In this document: piece after piece, positions 6,130 to 12,333 of the stretch | Layout: every line of letters begins with the position of its first letter | Numbering within the stretch: position 1 is the stretch's first letter | Assembly (NCBI GenBank): GCA_002413755.1 | Contig: DHXQ01000036.1 | Coordinates: 13,507 to 25,839, forward strand | Length of the DNA stretch: 12,333 nt | Direction: 5' to 3' | Origin: Candidatus Saccharibacteria bacterium UBA5152 | Lineage (GTDB): Bacteria; Patescibacteriota; Saccharimonadia; Saccharimonadales; UBA4665 | Notes under the pieces: generated by a model | What the model was told of the DNA's origin: nothing | Databases searched by the model: none | Seen by the model: only the letters and a program-made list of their open reading frames with translations | Position numbers and translations under genes: made by a program

Positions 6130-8943
6130 TTACTTGAGCATGCGCTTGAGGAACTGCCCGGTGTAGCTGTCGGCTACCTTCGCCACCTGCTCTGGCGTGC
6201 CTTCGGCCATGATGCGGCCACCGCCGGAGCCGCCTTCGGGACCCATATCGATTAGCCAGTCGGCGTTTTTGATGACATCCAGGTTGTGTTCGATGATGAC
6301 CATACTGTTGCCGGCATCGACCAGGGCGTGCAGCATGTGCAGCAGCTTTTCGACGTCAGCCATGTGCAGGCCGGTGGTCGGTTCGTCCAGGATGTAGAGC
6401 GTCTTGCCGGTTGGACGACGGCTGAGTTCGGTGGATAGTTTGATACGCTGTGCTTCACCGCCCGATAGCGTGGTAGCAGATTGGCCAAGGCCAATGTAGC
6501 CGAGACCCACGTCGACGAGAGTCTGTAACTTGCGAGCGATGGCCGGAATGTTTTCGAAGAATTCGAGAGCCTGTTCGCAGGTCATTTCCAGGACGTCAGA
6601 GATGGTCTTGCCCTTGAAATGAATCTCCAAAGCTTCGCGGTTGTATCGTTTGCCGTGACAGACTTCGCACGGCACGTAGACGTCAGGCAGGAAGTGCATT
6701 TCAATCTTGATGATGCCGTCGCCGGAACAGTTCTCACAACGGCCACCCTTGACGTTGAAGCTGAATCGGCCGGCCTGGTAGCCGCGCAGCTTGGCCTCGG
6801 GCGTTTGGGCGAACAATTCGCGAATCGGAGTAAATAAGCCCGTGTATGTCGCCGGGTTGCTGCGCGGCGTCCGGCCGATTGGGGACTGGTCGATAATGAT
6901 GGCTTTGTCGAGCTGCTTGATGCCCTCGATGTCATCGTGGCGGCCGGGTACGGTGTTGGCGCGGTGCAAGCGGGCAAGCAATTCTTTGGCGAGGATGTCG
7001 TTGATCAGGCTGGACTTGCCAGAGCCGGAGACACCAGACACGACCACCATTTTACCGAGCGGGATGGTGACGTCGATATTTTGCAGGTTATTCTCGCGGG
7101 CGTTCTTGATGACTAATTTGAGGCCGTTGCCCTTGCGGCGCTTAGCTGGTGTCGGGATCTCCTTCTTGCCGGATAAATATTGGCCGGTGATGCTCTTGGG
7201 GTTTTTGGCGACTTCGTCGGGCGTGCCAGCGGCGACTACATGGCCGCCGTGGATACCAGCGCCCGGGCCGATATCGAGCAGGTAGTCAGCAGTACGGATG
7301 GTATCTTCGTCGTGCTCGACCACGATAACGGTGTTACCGAGGTCACGCAGGTGGTGTAGCGTCGAAATCAGGCGGGCATTGTCGCGCTGATGTAGTCCGA
7401 TCGACGGCTCATCAAGTACGTACAGCACGCCCTGTAGGCCAGAACCGATCTGGGTTGCCAAACGAATACGCTGGGCTTCACCGCCGGATAAGGTGGCGGC
7501 ACCGCGCAGTAGGGTCAGGTAGTTGAGGCCGACGTCTTTCAGAAACTGCAGCCGGGCGTGGATCTCCTTCAGGATTTGCTCGGCAATGTGTAGCTCACCG
7601 GCGCTGAGAGTCACTTCGTCGAACCAGCCGAGAGCATCGTCAATCGACAAGTTACAGACATCCATGATCGACTGCTGGTGCACCGTGACGGCCAGGACTT
7701 CAGGGCGCAGGCGCATGCCTTTACACTTGAAACACGGCCGTTCCTGCATAAAACGCTCAATGTCGCGGCGGATAAAGTCGCTGTCGGTTTCCTTGTGGCG
7801 GCGTTCCAGGTTGGGAATTACGCCTTCGTAGGTCGTATTAAATGACCGGCCGGCACCCAGAGCCACGCGGTAGGTCTCATCACTGGTGCCGTAAAGAATC
7901 TTTTCCAGATTATCTTTGGTAAGTTGGCCAGTTGGCACGTGCAGGCTGAAGTTGTAACGCTCCGAGACAGCCTGGAGCTTCTTCATGTACCAATTGTCGA
8001 CGTTGATGCGATTGTAAGGCCGGATGGCACCCTCAGCAATGGTTAACTTGCCATTGGGGATGACCAGTTCGGGGTCGACTTCCATGCGCGAGCCGAGGCC
8101 AGTACAGACGGGGCAGGCACCGTGCGGCGAGTTGAAACTAAAAGTCCGCGGCTCCAGCTCGGGGATAGCCACGTCGGGGTGGTCGACGCAGGCGTACATC
8201 AGGCTGTAGACAAATTCTTCCTGGCTGTCGGCGTTGATGACCTTCAGCTTGCCTTCGGCGACTTCCAAGGCTTGCTCGACCGATTGCGCCAGGCGGGTGC
8301 GGCTGTCATCGTTATTGACGATGCGGTCGACGACCACTTCGATGCTGTGCTTGTAAGCTTTATCGAGTGTCGGAAACTCGTCGAGAGAATAGACGACATT
8401 GTCGACGCGGACCCGGGCAAAGCCAGCGCGAGTGTACTGCTCAGGAATGTGCTCGAAGGCACCCTTTTTGTCGATAATCACCGGCGCCAAAATCATCAAT
8501 CGGGCGTCCTTTGGCAATGCAGACACTTGATCAACGATGGCATTCGTGGTCTGGCGAGTCACCGGCTTGCCGCAAACTGGACAATGTGGAATACCAATAC
8601 GGGCGAATAGCAGGCGCAAATAATCATAAATTTCGGTAACCGTGGCCACTGTGGAACGAGGGTTGCGGCTGGTCGACTTCTGATCGATTGAGATGGCCGG
8701 ACTGAGACCGTCAATCTGGTCGACATCGGGCTTTTCCATCAAGCCGAGGAATTGGCGGGCATAACTCGACAAAGATTCGACGTAGCGGCGCTGGCCTTCA
8801 GCGTAAATCGTATCAAACGCTAAACTGGACTTGCCCGATCCGGACAGTCCAGTAATCACGACCAGCTTCTCCCGAGGAATCGTCACATCGATATCCTTCA
8901 GGTTGTGCTCTCGCGCACCACGAACCACAATATTGTTACTCAT
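6130..8943 (-). CDS. uvrA: UvrABC excinuclease subunit A
   Basis: UvrA is the dimeric ATPase that scans DNA for bulky lesions and loads UvrB in nucleotide-excision repair. The 937 aa protein is full length. ATPase I has Walker A GLSGSGKS (32-39), signature LSGGE (485-489), Walker B ending VLDEP (509-513) and His544. ATPase II has Walker A GVSGSGKS (637-644), LSGGE (826-830), ILDEP (851-855) and His886. Zinc sites are visible: Cys252-x2-His255 with Cys277-x2-Cys280, then Cys404-x2-Cys407, and the C-terminal DNA-binding module Cys736-x2-Cys739 with Cys759-x2-Cys762. A further CPVC is at 121-124. The conserved end YTGQFLK is present. No Shine-Dalgarno sequence precedes the ATG; instead a -10 box lies only 10 bases away, suggesting a very short leader. 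No uvrB or uvrC is in the window. Confidence 0.98.
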   Translation of the reverse strand: MSNNIVVRGAREHNLKDIDVTIPREKLVVITGLSGSGKSSLAFDTIYAEGQRRYVESLSSYARQFLGLMEKPDVDQIDGLSPAISIDQKSTSRNPRSTVATVTEIYDYLRLLFARIGIPHCPVCGKPVTRQTTNAIVDQVSALPKDARLMILAPVIIDKKGAFEHIPEQYTRAGFARVRVDNVVYSLDEFPTLDKAYKHSIEVVVDRIVNNDDSRTRLAQSVEQALEVAEGKLKVINADSQEEFVYSLMYACVDHPDVAIPELEPRTFSFNSPHGACPVCTGLGSRMEVDPELVIPNGKLTIAEGAIRPYNRINVDNWYMKKLQAVSERYNFSLHVPTGQLTKDNLEKILYGTSDETYRVALGAGRSFNTTYEGVIPNLERRHKETDSDFIRRDIERFMQERPCFKCKGMRLRPEVLAVTVHQQSIMDVCNLSIDDALGWFDEVTLSAGELHIAEQILKEIHARLQFLKDVGLNYLTLLRGAATLSGGEAQRIRLATQIGSGLQGVLYVLDEPSIGLHQRDNARLISTLHHLRDLGNTVIVVEHDEDTIRTADYLLDIGPGAGIHGGHVVAAGTPDEVAKNPKSITGQYLSGKKEIPTPAKRRKGNGLKLVIKNARENNLQNIDVTIPLGKMVVVSGVSGSGKSSLINDILAKELLARLHRANTVPGRHDDIEGIKQLDKAIIIDQSPIGRTPRSNPATYTGLFTPIRELFAQTPEAKLRGYQAGRFSFNVKGGRCENCSGDGIIKIEMHFLPDVYVPCEVCHGKRYNREALEIHFKGKTISDVLEMTCEQALEFFENIPAIARKLQTLVDVGLGYIGLGQSATTLSGGEAQRIKLSTELSRRPTGKTLYILDEPTTGLHMADVEKLLHMLHALVDAGNSMVIIEHNLDVIKNADWLIDMGPEGGSGGGRIMAEGTPEQVAKVADSYTGQFLKRMLK

Positions 8944-8953
8944 AAGCTGAAAT

Positions 8954-8959
8954 AGTATA
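8954..8959 (-). promoter_or_regulatory. -10 box placed 10 bases before the uvrA start codon
   Basis: TATACT on the minus strand matches the -10 consensus at 5 of 6 positions. Transcription would begin about 4-5 bases before the ATG at 8943, giving an almost leaderless message, which fits the absence of a ribosome-binding site. No convincing -35 is seen at 17 bases. Confidence 0.45.
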
Positions 8960-8963
8960 GCTT

Positions 8964-8988
8964 AAAAAGCAACATTTTTCTAGTAGCT
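8964..8988 (-). terminator. Weak intrinsic terminator after the second unknown gene
   Basis: On the minus strand, AGCTAC and GTTGCT can pair with one mismatch around a 9-base loop, and five Ts overlap the end of the stem. The stem is short and not GC-rich, so termination would be partial. It lies between the stop of the 8996-9802 gene and the uvrA -10 box. Confidence 0.3.
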
Positions 8989-8995
8989 GACGGGC

Positions 8996-9802
8996 TTAGC
9001 GGCGGGTTTTGGGCCGATTAACACAAGCAAAGGCCAGCCCGCTCATCGTAATCCGCACATCTGCAATTTTTGTGAGCTCTATCATCAGCAAATTGTACTC
9101 ATCATCGGCTATGTCTTTTGGCAGGCGCGCGAATGGAGCTGTCACTCCATATCCTGGCAAATCGCCAGATATCATATCACCTGATACCCGGTTCAGATGT
9201 TCCCAACTAACCTTACTCTGTTCAGTGAGTACCAGCCCGGGGACGTCTTCGTCGCTCGGTGACAAACCCAGGACTACACTTCCGTCCAGCTGAGGAATTT
9301 CGCAAATCCGATCGCAGTGTACGTTGAGCTCATCGGGCTGTACTCCGACGTCCTCTGCACCGGCTGCAATGCGGTTTAAGTGCTCGATTAAGCCTGGTAT
9401 CCGTCTTTTGGCGCGCCCGAACGACCCGTTTCGACGTTGCAGCTTGCCATGTTCCTCGATGCTGTCCGCTGTGAGTTCAGAATACAGATGGTTCAGTTTA
9501 TAACGGGAGGCCTGCTCGTTCGGTACACCGAAGTGCAGTAGGAGCATCTCAAAGTCATTGACTTGCGCGACCTCAAGCCGGGGATCGGTGACCGGCTCCT
9601 CGACGTCGACATCCTCGACGCTGCCGTCTTCCCGCTTTTCTTCTCGAAGACTATGCCGGGAAGCAATCATACGTTCACCCAGTATGACATTACCCCAATC
9701 AAGGACTCGTGACAGGAATCGTTCAGCAGATGGGTCGTCCGGCGGGTCGACAATCGGGTAGCCAACCTGCAGATATGAGGGTTCATGGCTAGGTAAAATC
9801 AC
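8996..9802 (-). CDS. Unrecognised soluble protein, 268 aa
   Basis: I do not recognise this family. The gene starts at GTG (9802), supported by AGAGG 7 bases upstream and an in-frame TAA just before it with no ATG between. There is no signal peptide or membrane helix, so it is likely cytoplasmic. Residues 24-50 look helical, 52-78 form an acidic linker rich in Glu/Asp, 80-115 are helical, and 120-135 are basic (RR, R, KRR). Residues 156-260 look like a mixed alpha/beta domain with strands near 175-181 and 216-224 and the motif GYGVTAPFARLP (217-228). That last part resembles, in order of features, the C-terminal half of the next gene upstream, which suggests distant homology. The neighbours are another unknown protein 46 bases upstream and uvrA 52 bases downstream, all on the same strand. 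Confidence 0.8.
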   Translation of the reverse strand: MILPSHEPSYLQVGYPIVDPPDDPSAERFLSRVLDWGNVILGERMIASRHSLREEKREDGSVEDVDVEEPVTDPRLEVAQVNDFEMLLLHFGVPNEQASRYKLNHLYSELTADSIEEHGKLQRRNGSFGRAKRRIPGLIEHLNRIAAGAEDVGVQPDELNVHCDRICEIPQLDGSVVLGLSPSDEDVPGLVLTEQSKVSWEHLNRVSGDMISGDLPGYGVTAPFARLPKDIADDEYNLLMIELTKIADVRITMSGLAFACVNRPKTRR

Positions 9803-9848
9803 AACTACGCCTCTACGGTATTAATAGAGATACTTTATCATGAATTGG

Positions 9849-10667
9849 CTAAAATGTAACTAATGAGTCAGACATACCATAGACATGAGGCGCTAGAAAT
9901 GGCACTTGCGTCGGCAGACGCTCGGTATATGTGACCGCCTCGGCAAGGCTTGGTTTAAGAATCGGTACGATTACCGACCACCCCGCCGAAAGCATACGCG
10001 TCGGCAAGCCTAATTCATTTTTCATGAACTTTACCATCGATGAACGCTCGTCCCGGAGAACATCGTTGGACCCAAGATTTAGACTCCAGCCCTGATCTGG
10101 ATAATATTCTATGCCGTCAACCGCAAACACACCCTCTCCGAACAGCGGCGCAGCGGCAGCTGTTAGCTCAGCGGGCGCATCCGGGTCATCACCCCTGGTG
10201 TCACCCATAGCTTTGACGAATTCCAGATGCGCCAATTCTTGGTTGTCTGTCTCGATATCGAACGATGCTTGATGGCCTTTCAGAAAAAACGTATGCAATT
10301 TGTCTTCTAGCTTACGGCGCACCCTTCCAATCTTAACGCGATCACCGTAAATATTCGGATACTTGGCCTCCAGCATGGCATTCATATCAGGCGTTGAGAC
10401 AAACTCAATCGCCATTGAAGCCGCCAATCGTACGGTCCCGTTTTCTGCGTTTTGTGATTTCAAATGCGGCAAAAACTTGTTCCAGCCGTCGATCTCTAGT
10501 GCGTCAGTATTGGCTATCCGGGCAATGCGCTGGCCTGGTCCGGAGTTTGGCTTAGAGACATCAGGCGCTGGTTTGCCCCGCCGTCTGACAGGCTGCGATT
10601 GCACATCCAATCTATCCGTCCTGTACTCATTTGGGGCGAAACCGCCTCTGTTACCGGTTCGGCTCAT
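9849..10667 (-). CDS. Unrecognised protein with basic N-terminus, 272 aa
   Basis: The family is unknown to me. I place the start at ATG 10667, because AAAGGGA lies 6 bases upstream; a GTG at 10694 would add nine residues but has no ribosome-binding site. Residues 1-50 are rich in Arg, Gly, Pro and Ser (RRRGK at 28-32) and probably disordered, possibly contacting nucleic acid. Residues 58-90 and 92-130 look mainly helical, the latter with a basic stretch around 110-123. Residues 178-270 look alpha/beta, with strands near 194-198 and 228-237 (GWSVIVPILKP at 229-239) and a C-terminal segment LPTQVPFLAPHVYG (251-264). No catalytic triad, nucleotide-binding loop or membrane helix is visible. It is first in the minus-strand run leading to the second unknown gene and uvrA. 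Confidence 0.78.
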   Translation of the reverse strand: MSRTGNRGGFAPNEYRTDRLDVQSQPVRRRGKPAPDVSKPNSGPGQRIARIANTDALEIDGWNKFLPHLKSQNAENGTVRLAASMAIEFVSTPDMNAMLEAKYPNIYGDRVKIGRVRRKLEDKLHTFFLKGHQASFDIETDNQELAHLEFVKAMGDTRGDDPDAPAELTAAAAPLFGEGVFAVDGIEYYPDQGWSLNLGSNDVLRDERSSMVKFMKNELGLPTRMLSAGWSVIVPILKPSLAEAVTYTERLPTQVPFLAPHVYGMSDSLVTF

Positions 10668-10700
10668 ACAAGTTCCCTTTCGTAACCATCTCACGGTTAG

Positions 10701-10714
10701 TCCTATCTATAGGA
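10701..10714 (-). promoter_or_regulatory. Palindromic operator-like site over the -10 box of the first unknown gene
   Basis: TCCTAT and ATAGGA are perfect 6-base arms separated by 2 bases (TCCTATCTATAGGA). The site overlaps the -10 box (10711-10716) and the predicted transcription start near 10704, a position typical for a repressor-binding site. The regulator is unknown. Confidence 0.4.
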
Positions 10715-10739
10715 TAGCGCTTATGTTTATTGATAACAA
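10711..10739 (-). promoter_or_regulatory. Promoter of the first unknown gene
   Basis: On the minus strand, TTGTTA (10739-10734) and TATCCT (10716-10711) are spaced by exactly 17 bases, each matching its consensus at 4 of 6 positions. The predicted leader is about 37 bases, ending in the AAAGGGA ribosome-binding site. Confidence 0.5.
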
Positions 10740-10810
10740 TGTCTGTTTGTAGTGCTATACACAACCCTGTGACTTCGGTTGCTACACTAGTATTAACCTT
10801 AAGATCATTA

Positions 10811-10816
10811 TACAAT
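10811..10816 (+). promoter_or_regulatory. -10 box implying leaderless transcription of the PGPGW gene
   Basis: TACAAT matches the -10 consensus at 5 of 6 positions and ends 6 bases before the ATG at 10823, so transcription would start at or next to the start codon. No Shine-Dalgarno sequence is present. The -35 region is not convincing, although the area is AT-rich and other registers (TATACA at 10809) are possible. Confidence 0.4.
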
Positions 10817-10822
10817 ATATTA

Positions 10823-11224
10823 ATGAGTTCACAATTAAAAAGAATCTTCACCGACATCGGTGGCTACGGGCTGATCGTGCTTGGCATAGCGCTGGGCTGG
10901 CTACCAGGTCCTGGCGGTATACCGCTGGTGCTGGCTGGATTGGCGCTGCTCTCGCTCAACAACGACTGGGCCCGCCGGCTGCGCGATTGGCTGATCAAAA
11001 ATAGCGGCCATCTGGTGGTCTACATCTTTCCGAAGAATAAATACATTCAACTGGCCTATGACTTCATCGCCGTCATTCTGCTGGTCGTAGTCGCCTGGCT
11101 GGTCACGACAGAGTCGGCCATCTGGCAGATCGGTCTGGCCTCGGCACTGTTTATCTTCATGATTCTGATCGTTGGCGTGAACCGTGACCGGGCGGTGCGT
11201 ATCAAGCGCCATATCCGCCGCTAG
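10823..11224 (+). CDS. Small PGPGW-type transmembrane protein
   Basis: This 133 aa membrane protein carries the signature LPGPGGIPLVLAGLALLSLNND-WARR (residues 27-51), which matches the putative transmembrane PGPGW family, whose function is not known. Hydrophobic helices lie near residues 14-26, 32-46, 78-95 and 99-118. The C-terminus is a short basic tail (R121-R133). I chose ATG 10823 because the conserved part begins directly after it; the frame stays open further upstream to a TTG at 10730, but that segment lacks a ribosome-binding site and contains the promoter region. The start itself has no Shine-Dalgarno sequence, in keeping with leaderless expression. The gene is divergent from the unknown-protein genes and converges on sbcB, with overlapping stop codons (shared CTAG at 11221-11224). 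Confidence 0.85.
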   Translation: MSSQLKRIFTDIGGYGLIVLGIALGWLPGPGGIPLVLAGLALLSLNNDWARRLRDWLIKNSGHLVVYIFPKNKYIQLAYDFIAVILLVVVAWLVTTESAIWQIGLASALFIFMILIVGVNRDRAVRIKRHIRR

Positions 11225-12333
11225 TCAGCCTGGCTGTCGTCGGGCACCGGCATAATCGATTCACCGTATAATTGGAGTTCTTCGAGCAGGTAACGCTGAT
11301 CCGGCGTCAGTTCAGTCTCACGAGCTTTTTCTTCGAGCCGTTTGAAGAACTTGCCCAGCCGGCTGTTGTCACCGCCATCGAGCAAGCGATGGTAACAGAA
11401 TTCGTCCCAGGCTTTGCGCTCGTCCGAGCTCAGCGAAGTTGGGTAATTGCGGGCTTTGTAGCGCGGGAGTATCTGTTTGAGACGATTATCCTGAAGTTTA
11501 GCTTCATAGCTCATCAGCTCGTCCAGCTTGCTGGCCCGGATCGCCCGGCTGAGCGTTTTGTCGGCATCTGATACAAAACCTTCATAAATCTGGGTGTCGC
11601 AGTCCTTTGGCTCAGACTCGTAGGTTTTGTCGCGCTCGGCGTCCATCTTGGCAGTGGCCTGCAGCAGCTTCTCGGTGAATTCGGCGTGCCTGGGTTTTAG
11701 GATGTTCATATTGCGCTGGATGGTCTCGATATTAAGCCCAATCCGCTCCTGCGCCGCGCTGTCGAGCACACCCAGTGGCGAGACAGCTGGGCAGTTATTC
11801 GCCTTCAGACTCTTGACCGGTAATCTGACTTTGTCGGGGTCGCGGCTCCACTGCCAGGCATCAATAATTTCATCAACTGACATATCGAAGAACGGTGTCG
11901 GATCGTGGCGCAGGTCATAGATCAGGAAAGATCCGCTGTCACGCTTAGCCTGCTTTTCGCCAAGTACAATCGCCGCGCTGGTGTGTAAAACTTCCTTCGG
12001 ATACTTGCCTGTGGTGTAGACAAAGGCATCACCAGTGGTTATCAACCGAATGACGTCTTTCTTGCCGCGGATATTCAGCATGTAATCATAGAGCTTGGGT
12101 TGCTTGTCACGGATGAGTTTGGCAACAGCAATTGTGGCATGTACATCACTGAGGGCATCATGCGCCTGATCATGGGCCAGACCATTGACCTTAGTTAAGA
12201 GTTCTAGCCGGTTGGTGGCGCTACCATCGGGGTTAACTGGCCATTCGATGCCATCGGGCCGCAGGGCGCGAGTAATCCGCACCAGGTCGAGGATATCCCA
12301 ACGGCTGCAGCCATCCTGCCAACGCCAGGCGTA
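11221..12333 (-). CDS. sbcB: Exodeoxyribonuclease I, C-terminal 370 residues (5' end outside window)
   Basis: Exonuclease I degrades single-stranded DNA 3' to 5' and works in mismatch repair and recombination. The frame is open to the right edge, so the N-terminus with the first catalytic acidic motifs is missing. The visible part begins YAWRWQDG-x2-RWDILDL, closely following the E. coli enzyme, then LRPDGIEWP. The third exonuclease motif AHDALSDVHAT contains the expected catalytic His (codon at 12160-12162) and Asp (12145-12147), equivalent to H181 and D186 of E. coli. The rest matches the SH3-like and helical C-terminal domains, including LIYDLRHDPTPFF, IYEGFVSDADK and RYKARNYPTSLS. The length beyond the catalytic motif is close to the full E. 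coli protein, so the 3' end is intact. It ends in TAG, overlapping the convergent stop of the PGPGW gene. Confidence 0.95.
   Translation of the reverse strand, partial: YAWRWQDGCSRWDILDLVRITRALRPDGIEWPVNPDGSATNRLELLTKVNGLAHDQAHDALSDVHATIAVAKLIRDKQPKLYDYMLNIRGKKDVIRLITTGDAFVYTTGKYPKEVLHTSAAIVLGEKQAKRDSGSFLIYDLRHDPTPFFDMSVDEIIDAWQWSRDPDKVRLPVKSLKANNCPAVSPLGVLDSAAQERIGLNIETIQRNMNILKPRHAEFTEKLLQATAKMDAERDKTYESEPKDCDTQIYEGFVSDADKTLSRAIRASKLDELMSYEAKLQDNRLKQILPRYKARNYPTSLSSDERKAWDEFCYHRLLDGGDNSRLGKFFKRLEEKARETELTPDQRYLLEELQLYGESIMPVPDDSQAD

Noticed and set aside
8251..8279. UvrA first zinc site with Cys-x2-His instead of Cys-x2-Cys as a novel variant
   Set aside because: Cys/His variation at this position is known in other bacterial UvrA proteins, so it is ordinary.
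8122..8610. Long plus-strand frame (162 codons) inside uvrA
   Set aside because: It is a shadow of the well-conserved uvrA frame on the opposite strand, with no start signal and no recognisable protein.
10730..10822. N-terminal extension of the PGPGW protein from TTG 10730
   Set aside because: No ribosome-binding site; the extension would cover the promoter region and does not resemble the family.
10651..10857. Small minus-strand frame of 68 codons across the divergent promoter region
   Set aside because: It overlaps both the promoter of the first unknown gene and the start of the PGPGW gene, has no ribosome-binding site, and its protein sequence is featureless.

Overview
This window looks like a compact bacterial chromosome with mid-range GC by eye and the standard genetic code: TGG is Trp, TGA ends the DedA gene, and TAA or TAG ends the other complete genes. 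Gene spacing is tight, with tail-to-tail genes sharing stop-codon bases and with -10 boxes almost touching start codons. Housekeeping genes sit beside unrecognised proteins. This would fit a small-genome lineage such as Candidate Phyla Radiation / Saccharibacteria, but that is a weak inference. No marker here fixes the taxonomy, and no phage, plasmid, insertion sequence, CRISPR or RNA gene was found.

Layout, left to right. (1) The 5' part of a minus-strand gene for an acidic, low-complexity protein that turns Pro/Asn-rich where the window cuts it; a good promoter lies in the AT-rich intergenic stretch. (2) A plus-strand two-gene operon for two ABC exporter half-transporters, clearly paralogues and probably a heterodimer. 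(3) A convergent minus-strand gene for long-form ribosomal protein bL25. (4) A divergent plus-strand DedA-family membrane protein. (5) Three minus-strand genes, transcribed from about 10.7 kb down to 6.1 kb: two unrecognised soluble proteins, then uvrA (excision-repair damage recognition). (6) A plus-strand PGPGW-type small membrane protein. (7) The 3' part of a minus-strand exonuclease I gene (sbcB), whose 5' end lies beyond the right edge.

Functional themes are export and membrane maintenance (ABC pair, DedA, PGPGW protein), translation (bL25) and DNA repair (UvrA, exonuclease I). The only candidate for something undescribed is the tandem pair of unknown proteins upstream of uvrA. They may share a distantly related C-terminal half, and the first is preceded by a well-spaced promoter with a palindrome over its -10 box. 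No complete new system can be claimed from sequence alone.
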